From assembly GCA_009602735.1 (NCBI GenBank), contig WELA01001736.1:40481-94169 (forward strand): a stretch of DNA of 53,689 nt, in the 5' to 3' direction. The translations under genes were made by a program, and so were the position numbers. Of the stretch, positions 32,901 through 44,260 are shown one piece after another. A model generated the notes under the pieces. That model ran no database searches and had not been told where the DNA came from. It saw only the letters and a program-made list of their open reading frames with translations. Every line of letters begins with the position of its first letter. Within the stretch, counting starts at the first letter, position 1. Source of the DNA: Mesotaenium endlicherianum. Its lineage: Eukaryota > Streptophyta > Zygnematophyceae > Zygnematales > Mesotaeniaceae.

Positions 32901-33966
32901 CGTCATGGATGCTCACTTTCACCGGTGCTAATGACTGTTACAGGTCTTCCCCATTGATGCTGCATTTGCCCAAGATGCATGGACAGTCTCCGGACCTACA
33001 GCACACACCACGACACACAAGCTTTCAGACATAAAATCATCGATAAGCAACGTAGCAACCAATATCAAAACAAGGCTAGACATATTGGTGTGGTAGACCC
33101 ATACGTACGGCTCCCTAGATACGCTATCTCCACCGAGAAGAATATAACACACGATTCTTTCAGCCTTAGACAACAACCCTAAAACTTCTGTCCTAGATTG
33201 CTAAGCCCACAATGTATTGTCAGAGTGGACAGCAACTACTGTTTGGTGCATCTGACTGACCATATACCTGCTCATAGTAGCCCTCATGACTTACGTCCAA
33301 CCTCGTTCAGACTGGCCATGTAGTTGAGTCATAATGGCTGATAATTCTCTTGCAGATGCAGCATCTATTTCTACCCAAGCTTAGTCGATGGGAGTATGAT
33401 TGTAACAGGATCCTGGTGGCAGCTCACCTCAGCACGAAGAGCAGAATCAGCACCTCCAGCATCCCCACCCTCACCTGGTTCCTTCAGATGCTTCATAAGC
33501 ACCTGTAACATAGGGTCATGTCAGCAAGGATAAACATGACACAGCAGGCAAGTGACAGTAAAGCCTCGATTGCATCCTTTCTTCAGCAAAGCTATAAATA
33601 TTTAAGCCAGCTGCCCATAGAGGTAGTAAAGTTCAGTAAAGCTGACCTTACTGAGGTCCGAAAGAAGCTCGGCTATATGCGTGTTTCCGAGGAGATATGA
33701 ACCCGTAACCCCTGCTCCCACGATGATAGTAACAAGGTTATGAAGTCGTAAAGCAGCTGTTTTGGTACCTTACAGTGGCGGATCAAATCGGCAGAACTCT
33801 ATCAACACTTAGCTTGTTCGGAAGAAAACAACAGGACGAGCCGCGATAACTTTGAGGTTCATTTAAGCATGCCAGCCCCTACCCTACCAGTGCAAGGATG
33901 ATGTAAGATACCTGCTCCAACAAGGAATAACAACTTGCCTCCCATGAACCCCGCCTGAAGGGCCAT
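29977..33966 (-). CDS. DUF1664 family protein, 12 exons
   Basis: Exons (minus): 33966-33912, 33756-33647, 33502-33428, 32995-32917, 32412-32336, 32086-31985, 31825-31736, 31575-31501, 31188-31156, 30913-30830, 30399-30331, 30105-29977. All introns are GT-AG, every phase agrees, and the total is 325 codons plus TAA. Family signatures: two hydrophobic segments (VTIIVGAGVTGSYLL, and SYVTPVAVLGAAGYGYMWWK), DLMYVTKRGMSNAVSSVTKQ, ALASTRRHL, then a coiled-coil region ending ESLEQKQ. The C-terminus is Ser/Pro-rich. The family is known mainly from land plants and is of unknown function; membrane anchoring plus a coiled coil suggests an organelle or scaffold role. The start has a good context (ACCATGG). 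A degenerate copy lies at 25881-27172. Confidence 0.92.
30691..30717. repeat. (CA)n microsatellite in DUF1664 intron 10
   Basis: An uninterrupted AC repeat of about 13 units between exons 10 and 11 of the DUF1664 gene. Confidence 0.9.
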
Positions 33967-35219
33967 GGTGGACGATCCTCTACCTACTGCCTGTCTCTAA
34001 GAGCTAAGTGCGTTGCAAAATTCACTCGATGACCAACGATACACTACTAACCAATTCTACATCTCAAACTGAGACGCGAGGTCCACACCACGATTATATC
34101 TAGACATTTTACACCTCCATGATACATGCAAGGTACACCACATGGTTCATCCTATGCGAGGCAAACGTGCCGCTAGGTAACTCTTGCCTTCAGTCCCACA
34201 TCTTTTTCCTTTGGAAGCATGTGGAAGCATGCTGAGATACACGGTGTGCTTTGTGGAGAATCATTTCTGAGGCGTCAGTCAATTGCGATGTTGGTGTAAA
34301 CACCAGAATCCATCACATGCATAGTAGGGACTCGGTAATTCAATAATTTGTTACCTCCCGCTATTCGGTACTCTCACTGCCGGCCCCCGAGGGCCCGCTA
34401 GCCTTGGCCGCTTTTGCTGGCCTTCCAAATTATTCACCTGGCGCTTTCTTTCAGACCAAAAATATTATCGCGACTATAATAATTGGTGTAGTGGAACTTA
34501 TACAGGCATTTAAACAGGCATTGTGTTTCCTCCGTTACCCACCACCGTCCCCCCTCGAAGAAGCTGCTACTTTAAACACTGGAATTTACACGCAGATCAC
34601 ACGCTCGAACAGCAAGTCTCACGAGTTATGTCATGCATGGGCTTCGTTTCCCCCATTTTATTCCAGTTAGTTGATTCAGTCGCGGATCGAACAGCGTCGA
34701 GGTACATGAGATCGACGCCAATGGTGACGACGTTCAACAGTGGCCTACGACGCGTCGCACCAACTTTGTTGTGCATGGTCCAACGATTCCAGGCGGTAAG
34801 ATGTTTCCCAAACTATGTTTGTGCAGCAATCGATTCTCGTGTGAAAAGAAGTTCTTCCGTTTGCTGAGCTGCTCAAGCAGTGGCGTGTTGAATATGAACT
34901 TCGAAACTCACTGTAATACTTTGGTCCAGCTAGTTATGGAATGAATGACCTTCAAGCCACACAAGCCCTGATGTCAACGCGGCCAAGAAGATGGTCGCGG
35001 CGTTAGAGTTCTTAGGTAGAGGTACCTCTAGCTAATCATGAGTGGGCATCTAGCAAGTGGGATTGCCATTTTCAAGGGATTGTTCTTGTCCTGAAAATTA
35101 TGTAAGTCTATGAGTGTATTGACTTCTATAAATTTAGTATATGACTTCATGTCTAAGGAGGCAGGATTTGCGCACACGTCCGCATCTGGCATACTAGCCG
35201 GCAAGCATTAAAAGTAAAC
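33967..35219. other. Intergenic between divergent genes
   Basis: It separates the DUF1664 gene (minus) from the small gene at 35220 (plus), so it should hold both promoters. A possible short exon at 34706-34795 (30 codons, donor GCG/GTAAG) looks like an organelle presequence, but its phase does not fit the acceptors just before 35220. Confidence 0.4.
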
Positions 35220-35839
35220 ATGGTCATGGAGCCAGGTGATAGGCTACTACTTAGTTGGACCTTGTTCCAGCGCATCTCAAGATATACACGCCCTCCTTCC
35301 CTAGTCCCCTTCGTTGTAGCTAATGTTGCTGGATTTTACACAGGCCTCGTTCTGGCTGCAATCACGGAGCAGTTATACAAGGTATGCTTCTACCGCAAGC
35401 TTGATGCACTCTGGTAGGTGTGAAATGTAAGAGAAAACAGTCGACCCTTCCTTGCACCCATGTCCTTGGCAGTCGGGCTGTTAATTGCATGTTAATGATT
35501 TGCAGCTCTTCATGGCACCTGACAGTATCTTCCTACTTCCTGCTTCTTAGACACTTCCTTGAAGTTGTAGTACTGTGTCCTGGTCTGCGTGTTGCTAATA
35601 GGGCAGGTGCTTTCGCCTAAAGACACAAACTATTGCCCTATGTGTTGTGATGTCTTAGCACTTGAATGTCAAACGTTTAGAGATGTGGTTGTGATTTAGT
35701 AAGTGGTGGTATTTCAAATTTGCAGGAAAAATACTGGGAAGACCATCCTGGTGAAGCAGTGCCAGTGATGAGGCCCTGGCTTTATTATGGAAAGTATCAC
35801 ATTCGTAGAGAAGACTTTGCTGACGGGGAGTCAAAATGA
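35220..35839 (+). CDS. Small membrane protein, two exons, unknown
   Basis: Exons 35220-35381 and 35726-35839 give 91 aa. The donor AAG/GTATGC and acceptor TTTGCAG are in matching phase. A single hydrophobic segment (FVVANVAGFYTGLVLAAI, about residues 31-48) is followed by a short hydrophilic tail with the motif EKYWEDHPGEAVPVM. The N-terminus has Arg and Ser but no clear cleavable signal. The tail motif looks conserved, but I cannot name the family; a small organelle membrane subunit is one possibility. AATAAA near 35957 may be the polyadenylation signal. It is convergent with the transporter gene. Confidence 0.7.
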
Positions 35840-36537
35840 GGCTAACCAGGGAATATCTAGTTTGTGTATATATGACACAATCATTCTGTTAATATGCAGG
35901 TCTTAAGTTGGGGCAAAACAAACAGTACGGTTGAATAGATGATTTTCACTGGCTGTAATAAACTGGTGAGGTATGATTGTCATTAGCTTTACTGGTGGTA
36001 GTGTATGATGGCGAGAACAATTTTTTCAGCAATCTGTTGGAAGGTTGAGCTTAAGATGTTCATCCCCTTTTGGTGTCTTACTTGCACACATTACAGCGAG
36101 TTCAGTATTTTTCAATCACACTACCTTGCTATTGATAGTCATTGAATTATAAATTGATGATACAAGAAAGCCCCAGTACAGTCTAACTTGCAAAAAAAGA
36201 AAAAAGCTGTTCTCAAGGTATTATAGGTCCGATAGAACCATCACATGCAGTATGTACTACATATGCAACTGAGTTTCTCTTGATCTAAATAGAAATATCA
36301 ATTTGAGCAATACAGGCAAAAAATATGGTCACAGAGATTCTACCAGTCGATAAACACAAATATGGTTGAGAGTCTTTGCCATCACTAGAACTCTTCTCAA
36401 AGAGAAAGGAAGCTCACTGTTGCCACCCATGGAGATGTACCTTCTTCTCCACGAAGGTACATGAGATAAGAGGGTACAATCTGGTTTTCAACAACTTAGA
36501 AGGTAAGCGCAGGACATAGGCACGTATATATATCAAA
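35840..36537. other. Intergenic between convergent genes
   Basis: AT-rich, no coding potential. It holds the 3' regions of the small membrane protein gene and the transporter gene. Confidence 0.5.
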
Positions 36538-37977
36538 TTAGTCAAATAATCTTTCTCCTGTCGCAAAAGCACAAAAAATAACTGAGCTCAAGACGCAGAG
36601 AATAGCTGGAGTGGCAAAAACCAACTTCCAACCGTCTCGATCTGAGCTACCCTCCTTGGAAGCCTCAAGAATGAGCCCAGTAGCAGCTACCCCGACCACC
36701 CCTGCTATAGTCCCCGCAGTATTAGACACGCCCATTACTATGCCAGCATATCTTGGAGCTATGTCCAGGTGATTGACAGCAAAGCCTGCTCTAGCTAAAG
36801 CACAGGCACCTAGGGCGACTGAGGAGCAAAGGACAGCTCCGCTCACTGAGGCTAAGTGTGGCATCACCATCAATGCTACTGCTGCGGCTGCAAAACCTAT
36901 AGTATTCAGAAGCTTCCTCGTGTAGGTCACGGAACATATCCTTTTTGTGATGAGGTGGTCTGCAATAACGCCTCCTACATTTGAGAATATAAACATTACA
37001 AAGTAAGGGAGCATCTTTGAGAAGCCCATGTTGCTGAGACTTGCATGTAGCCCTTGGTCAAAGTACGTGGGGAGCCAGTTCATGAGGACATATAAGGCAT
37101 AGTGGAAGGTAAAGTTGTTGACGACGATAGCCCACACTGGCCAGCTTAAGAATATCTTGACCCAGGGTATCGACTGCTCCTTGGGAGCACCTTTCCGTTT
37201 TTGAGGGACGCTTTCATGGTCGACTTTTCTCTTTGTTGGGCTAATCAGTGCAACTTCACCAGACTCCTCAGCATGTGCATGCTTCTGCTTCTCTGGCACC
37301 TGAGGGGCAAAGCTTGTGGCACCACCAGGGGGGTCTGTTGAGTACCGCATCCACATGACAGCCCATGCAGCCCCCAGAGCTGCTACAAGCTGGAAGACAG
37401 ACTTCGGACCTCTTGATGCAACTAGCCCTGGAAGGAAGAGCATAGCAACTGCTGCTCCAAAGTACATTCCTGAAGTGGTGAGGGACACAGATCGTGACCG
37501 TTCATGGGGAGGGATCCACTGTGCTAAAGTGGTATGAATGGCAGGAAATATAAATCCTTGAGCTACACCTACTAGGAGGCGGGTAATAACAAGACCAAAA
37601 ATCGGTCCCGGCTCAGTAGGGGTAAGTATACAGGTGATGGACCACAGGATAAAGGACAAGAGTAGCACCCGGCGTCCACCAAACCTCTGTGCAGCCCAGC
37701 CCCCAGGGACCTGCGAGCTGGCATATCCATAGTAGAAAGCCGAGAGAACCCAGCCCTTTGTGGCCTGATCTACTCCTGACCGGATGGCTGTGGAGGTATA
37801 CGCAACAGAGAACCCAACTCGCTCTATGTAACAGACACAAGTACACAAGAACGTCAATAAGACTGTCACATAGCGCTGGGGTATTCCAAATGAAGTAAGA
37901 CGTCTTTCTTTAAGAGTGTCCATGTTCTTCGATGCGAGGCCCTCAGCCCATGCTGATGTTGTCGACACTTCGACCAC
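36538..37977 (-). CDS. MFS anion/phosphate transporter, PHT4-like
   Basis: An intronless 479-aa gene. About twelve hydrophobic segments lie in two halves, separated by a charged loop (about residues 225-275: KQKHAHAEE, KRKVDHESVPQKRKG). Family marks: CYIERVGFSVAYT in the first helix, FYYGYASSQVPGGWAAQRFGGR, and LAQWIPPHERSRSV between helices 4 and 5. These match the SLC17/ANTR group and, by the CYIERVGFS motif, are closest to plant PHT4;6 (Golgi phosphate export). Transport of inorganic phosphate or another anion is inferred. There is no clear plastid transit peptide. A later start at Met19 is possible. It diverges from the BTB gene over an 812-base gap. Confidence 0.87.
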   Translation of the reverse strand: MVEVSTTSAWAEGLASKNMDTLKERRLTSFGIPQRYVTVLLTFLCTCVCYIERVGFSVAYTSTAIRSGVDQATKGWVLSAFYYGYASSQVPGGWAAQRFGGRRVLLLSFILWSITCILTPTEPGPIFGLVITRLLVGVAQGFIFPAIHTTLAQWIPPHERSRSVSLTTSGMYFGAAVAMLFLPGLVASRGPKSVFQLVAALGAAWAVMWMRYSTDPPGGATSFAPQVPEKQKHAHAEESGEVALISPTKRKVDHESVPQKRKGAPKEQSIPWVKIFLSWPVWAIVVNNFTFHYALYVLMNWLPTYFDQGLHASLSNMGFSKMLPYFVMFIFSNVGGVIADHLITKRICSVTYTRKLLNTIGFAAAAVALMVMPHLASVSGAVLCSSVALGACALARAGFAVNHLDIAPRYAGIVMGVSNTAGTIAGVVGVAATGLILEASKEGSSDRDGWKLVFATPAILCVLSSVIFCAFATGERLFD

Positions 37978-38789
37978 ATTCGAAGCTCAAACACTACATA
38001 TTCTACTCACATTCTGTTTCCGAGATATCATGCCTCGCTTTCCCCGATCCAGCTATTATGCCTTCCGAACCGATATTTAGATAGTTGTGCTGAACTCCGA
38101 CGAAGAATGACAAAACCTTGGTCCTTCAGTTTGGTCAATGAATCATGCATGGATGTTAGGAGTTGTACTGTGTACCCTGGAACCTGGGGTCAGTGCCAAA
38201 GAACACCTTGGCGATGAGAATTTTGATTTATTTGCAGTTCTTCGCATTTTACCAGCATTTTGTATATATAGCAGCTGCGAGAAAGTAGTGACCTGAAAGC
38301 CCCCCGGAATATATCTTAATGTCACGTTAATTTACTGAAGTGTTAAAATTGAGAAGTCAAGTACGGACCAGCGAAAATGGGCGAGAGTACGAGAAAGAAC
38401 TTGGAAAGAACGACATTCTTGATTTCCACGTGCTTTTACGACTAGTACGGTCAGATACGGCTAGAGTCGTGCCCCCACATGCCCTTCCTGAAAGCTTCCA
38501 CTTATGACGAAGAATACATTTGTGTCGGGAAAAAAGGTTGACCATGTTCAATAATAGTCTCTGACGCATACAGCAGACGTGAGTCATGGCTCCTCCGAGC
38601 TGTTTCCTCTATTAACTTTAGAATGTAGATGTTTGTGCCAACAACTTGACCATGTCAATAGCGTCTCAGGTGCATGCAGCAGGTGTCGAGAATCTAAGAG
38701 CCTAAGAGCTACTGTACTTTTGGATTTCTTCTGCGTTAGTTTCAGGTGGCCCAGGTGATGAAGTCGATTTAAGGAATTGACGAGCAAAG
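37978..38789. other. Divergent promoter region
   Basis: Non-coding. It separates the transporter (minus) from the BTB gene (plus) and presumably holds both promoters. A short TATATATA stretch lies near 38265. I see no other clear element. Confidence 0.45.
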
Positions 38790-40176
38790 ATGCGAGTGAC
38801 ATCAGACAGTGTGCTCGTAGTGCCTCCTTTTGAATGCGCCTGGCTTGCTGGAGAAGGTCTTCAGTTCCAGGAGAAGGGCTCAGGTTGTGTGAAGTTCGAA
38901 GCTCAGGCGTCTAATGACGTTACAGTGGTGTTTAGAGAGGACACGACTTTAGGGCACTACAGAACAGACGCCTCGGGCCGCAGCTATACGGTGGTCCTGG
39001 GGAGCCACCGGAATAAGCGGCTACGCATAGAAGTAGACGGCCAGCATGTGCTCGATGTGCCTGGAATGGCAGTCAGCTCCCAGCACTTTCAGCACTTCTG
39101 GATCGACATCTGCAACGGCTCGATAACAGTGGGGCGGGGGGAGCCTGGCACCAACATTGCAGCCAACTGGAAGGACCCTGAGCCCAACACCAACATCCAG
39201 TATGTCGGCCTCAGCAGCTGGGACAAGCACGTGGGCTATAGGAGCATCAAGGTGCTCCCCACCCTAAGCTCCATCAAGAGCCTCAAAACGGGCGACCTGC
39301 CGTCCTTCCGCCTGTTCTGGGGCAGCCAGCAGCTGGCAGACATCTCGCTGGAGGCTGGGGAGCCCCCAGAGGAGCTGCTGGCGCACTCCATTGCCGTCAG
39401 CTGCGGCTGCCCGCTGCTCGCAAACGACGATGCACATTCCACTCTGCTTTCGGGAAGGGTGGTTATCGCTGGCGCTGACATGGACAGTCTGAGGAGCGTC
39501 CTGCAGTATGTGTACACAGGCACCACGCAGGTCTGCCATCTGTCCCTCTCTTGTCACGCTAAACGTGTATGAGGCTACCAGTCACTTCTGTTGTGTGCCA
39601 TGTGCCTCATTTTGGGGTAGCAATCGCATTCAGGGCAGCTGCCCAGTGTTTTATGTGCCAAGGAGGACAGCTGTCCCTCTCCCGTCTGCTCTGAGACCCT
39701 GCAAAGCATAGGTGCTGCTCCTGTGTAAACCGGGCAAAACAAGGCAGCTGTCTCGTGCGCAGGAAGGACACCTGTCCATGTCGTCGCCTGCTCTCTGCCC
39801 CTGTGAGGCGTAGATGCTGCTGCCTGCGCAAACCGGGTGGCTGGGCGGCACTTGCCGTCAGTTGTCAGCTGCCACCTGCAAGCGACAGACGCCCCCTATG
39901 CCAGTCTTCGTTGAGCCGAGCTGAGCTGAGGTGGCGACGTGGCTGACCTGCAGGTGCTGCCTGCACACCTGGCAGCCGTGGAGGCCTTGAGCGCGCGCCT
40001 GGGCACCTTCAGCCTCGCAGAGGAGTGCCAGAGGGCCCGCCAGGAGCATGAGCGTGTGACAGCTAGCTGCGAGAGAGAGGACCGCAGCAAGGGGGCCGAC
40101 TGCTGCACTAGCAGCAGCAGCAGCAGCAGCAGCCGCCTCCAGCCGGAGGAGGCTGCCACGCCGCCAGCCGCCGCCA

Positions 40177-40212
<36 letters not shown>

Positions 40213-40754
40213 GTGCCGCCGCCCCCGCTCCTACTACTGCTGCTGCTGCCGATGGTGCTGCCGGTGCTGCCGCCGCCGCTGCTGCTGCTGCTGCTGCCGC
40301 CCCCGTGGAGGTGGCAGCGAGTGCGGACGACTTGGATGCGTTGGGCGCGGTGGCGCGGCTGCTGGGGGTGCCGCTGGACGGCGTGCGGCTGGCGCGCTTC
40401 CATGCGACGGGCGACGGCAGCGACGTGGTGCTGCAGGTGGAGGGGAGCAGCAGGCAGAGGAGGCAGAGGAGGCAGAGGAGGCTGCGCGCGCACAAGGCCA
40501 TCCTTAGCGCCTGGAGTGCCCCCTTTGCCAGGGTTGGTGGCGGCTCTGCTCTCCCCCTTCTCCATAGGCTCTTCTCTCCCCCCCCCCTCCGCCCCCTGCT
40601 TCCTTCCCCCCTTCTTCCCTTCACTACGCTGCCTCAGCCCTCTTTCCACCCTGACCCTTGCCTTCGAAGGAAGATATGCTCGTATGCACGCCCACACACG
40701 CAGACGCACACACACACACGCAGACGCACACACACACGCAGGGAGACACACGCA

Positions 40755-40812
<58 letters not shown>

Positions 40813-43800
40813 CATATTTTCGCAGGCACATATGTGTGTAAGCGGCCATGCATGTTGTTGCACGTGCGGGCTGGTGCTGCCGATGATGGTGATAATGCAG
40901 CCCCTTGCTCGTGGCACCCCCTCCTCCCCACGAGCTGCAGAGGCTCTGCTGGGACAACTCCACAACTTCGTAAGCGTCAGGACCGCGGCTGCCTTTGCTC
41001 TGGAGCGATAGGGTAGTGTCCCTCGCCAGCTGGTGATGCCATGCCCGCTAAGTCATCATCACCGTCAACGCCATTATCATCATCACCATCATCTGCAGCA
41101 GCAGCAGCATGGTGACGGGTCCACCGGGCCGCAGAACTCTGCCTGGATTGACGGATTGACAGATTGACGGATTGAAGGGTTGATGATTGAGGGCCAAGAT
41201 CTGATCGTCTGAAGCAGAGGTGGTCTCCACGCACGCCAGCCACATGCCCCGCTCAACCAGCCATCCCGGCTGGGCGGCATAGCAGTCCGTCGGCCACCGG
41301 CTGCCTGCCACCTGTCCAGCTCCCGCCTCCCACCCCCTTCCCGCAACTCACGACGAGCGTGCATGCTTGTGCGCGGGCTCCATGTGTGCTCACTTCCTCG
41401 CTCGCTTGCTCGCCTGAATAAACGCTCGCGCGCGCCCGCAGATGTTTCTGGGCGGCATGCGCGAGAGCCAGAGCTGGGAGGTGTGCCTGGCTGACGTGGC
41501 GCCGCCCGCCGTGGAGGCCATGCTGGCCTTCATGTACCGCGGCGAGCTGACGCTGCCGCCGCCGCCGCCGCCCGCTGACGAAGCGGAGGAGGCAGTCCCC
41601 CCCCACCTGCTGCTGGCGGAGGTGCTGGCGCTCGCCGACCGCTACGCCATCGGGCCCCTGCATCAAGCCACCTGTCAGAAGCTCCTGGAGTGCGTCAACG
41701 AGGTAACCCCCCTTTCCTCACTCCCTCCTTCCCTCCTCTAACTGGCCAGCACACCAACTGTTTGCCTGTGTGCTTGTGCCTCTGCGCCTCCGCTGCTCGC
41801 TTTACGCTTGCTCGCTCGGCCTCGAGCATGCTTGCTTGCTGACGTGGCAGCTGGTCAACACAAACGGGGGATGCTCTGACGCCTGCTTCGGGCTGTCTCG
41901 GCTCGGTCATGCTGGTGCAGCCAATTCCAGTGAGCGCCACATGGCATGCACACAGCTCTCCTGACAGCCTTTTCATGTTTGGGGTTCTTGCTCATCCACG
42001 CGCCCAGTGCATGCCGTCTGTTCTGCGCCAAGATGACACACAGCCGTTTTTTCATCCATATCTTGGCACACATGATCATCCGCCGTGTTTCGAAAGTGGA
42101 CACACGCGCGTGTGCTGTACGTGTGCGCGTGCGCGCGCGTGCCTGTGGCTGTGCTTTGTCGGCATGCGTGTAGTGACTTCTCGTGGCCTCCCGTGGCTTA
42201 CCTCCTCCTGCTCCTGCTGGCTGCTGGCTGCTGGCTGCTGGCTGCCAAGGACGCTCTTCATGCTCTCATCCCACCTGCCACCCGGCTGTCGTGGCTCCGG
42301 CCGCCCACGGGCCTTTATTTCTCCCTTGGTGCAGCTGCCGCCATGGGCGAGCGCGCGCGCGCTGCTGCAAGGGGGAGCTCTTTATGTCCTGGTAGTGCTG
42401 AAAACGCCGACGCACGCCTTTCCCCTCTCTCCGTGTGACTGCTGCCGCAGGAGAGCGCGTGTGCACTGCTGGCGGCCGCCACGGCGCTGCCCGGGTGCGA
42501 GGAGCTGCAGGCGGCGTGCGAGGAGGCGTGCGCCGAGCACTTCGACGCCTGCAGCGCGCCGCCAGCTGGCGAGTTCCGCAGCCTCGACGCCGCCTCCGTC
42601 TCCCGCATCCTGCAGGTGCCCCCCCCCCCCCTTTCTGCTCCCGCTCCTGCTCCTGCATGGGGTCCTGCTCCTGCTTCTCCAGGGGGCAAGCGTGCAAGCG
42701 TGCACCGACCCAGCCCCTGCTGCCAGCTGTCTGTCACCGCGGGGCAAGGGGCGGTTGCGGCTGGTTGTTGGACTGTGTCATGAAAGGAGGGGAGGAGGCG
42801 CACAGCTCCCCCTTCTCTTTTTCTCTCTTGTTTTTTTTGTTGGGGCCATGGACTGTATGCGTCAGCGCGTCTGATGCCAGAGCCGTGCTCATGAGCCCCT
42901 CCCCCCTCCCCCCTCCACGAGATGGATGCAGAGGAGGAGCAGCTGTGTGCACTGTGCTGTAGTCGTGAGCTCGCACCTCCCTTTCGTTCTCTCTTGTGCT
43001 GCCAACTGGCCTTTGTAAGCCGAAGTAAGAGTGAGCTGGGGAGGAGGAAGAAGAGGATCTGACACGTCTCGTTTTGAACGAGACAAGATAAGAGCAGGGG
43101 TGGGGGCTGAGGTGGCGGTGCTCCTGCTCTCGCTGCGCGTCTCCGGGGCGGACTGTGCGGCATATCTTTCTCTTTCTTTTTTGGTGGAGGTTTGCCGGAA
43201 GCTGCCTTTGAAAGGATTTGCACCCTTATGCAGCTCCTGTTGCATGACACTGGTCTGCCAGTCAAGCGCACCCACATGTGCACGTACTCTGAGCTCATGG
43301 AGGTCCCTCCCCCCCCCCNATGTGCACGTACTCTGAGCTCATGGAGGTCCCCCCCCCCCCCCTCTCTCCGCCCCAAACTCTAACCCCATTCCTGGGCCCT
43401 ACACTCTTAGTCTTATACACAACTGGCTGCTGCTGCTTTTGGACCCTCTCCGTTGATTTTGAGCTCATGGAGGTCCCTTCCTCTTTGCCTGGAAACCCTA
43501 ACGATAACCCTAACTCTATGTCCTGGCCCTGAATTGGAACAATCAGCTGCTGCTGCTCTGGACCCTCCCCGTTGGCGTTGAGCTCATAAAGGCCCCCCTT
43601 CTGCCGCAAACCCTAACTTAGCGCGTGCACACACACACACACACATACACACACACACGCACGCGCACACATACACATGCGCGCATGCACTGACAGAGAG
43701 ACACGCATAAACTCGCACACATGCGCACGCACTTCATGCAACGAGTCAAAGGTGAGTCCCGCCCACCCCAAGAAAAAGGGATCAACAAGTATGCCATGCC

Positions 43801-44205
43801 ATGCTGCAAACCAACAGCATGATCTCCCGTGCGTGCGTGGATGGACGGCTGATCTGCGGAAGCACAGCACCCGAAGCTGCGCGTATCGAGCGAAGAGAAG
43901 GTGCTGGACGCCGTCGTGGTGTGGGCCGCCGACCGCGACGACGTTGCCAGCTGGCGGCACGCCTGCCAGGTGGCGCGGGAGGAGGGCGAAGGCGAAGAGG
44001 AGGAGGGGGGCGTGGGCCGCCTGGTGCGGCCGCAGCGCGTGCAGCAGGAGCTGGAGAGCCTGGTGGTGCAGCACGTGCGCTTCGCCCTCATGCCCCTCCC
44101 CCTGCTGCACCAGGTGCGCTGCACCACCCTTCTCTCTTGCCTCCTCCCCCCCCTGACGAAAAAGAAACAATCTTGTCTAGAGTTGCTGTTACTCTCTTTC
44201 CCTTT

Positions 44206-44260
<55 letters not shown>

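Noticed and set aside
34706..34795. Short exon resembling an organelle presequence upstream of the 35220 gene
   Set aside because: It ends at a good donor in phase 0, but none of the AG acceptors just before 35220 continues the downstream frame from that phase. Without transcripts it cannot be joined.
39858..40931. 357-codon minus-strand frame
   Set aside because: It is antisense to BTB exon 2 and the CA repeat. Its poly-Ser, poly-Ala and poly-Val-Cys runs are shadows of low-complexity DNA.
40624..41016. Several frames rich in Thr-His or Val-Cys repeats
   Set aside because: They are translations of the (CA)n microsatellite in intron 2 of the BTB gene.
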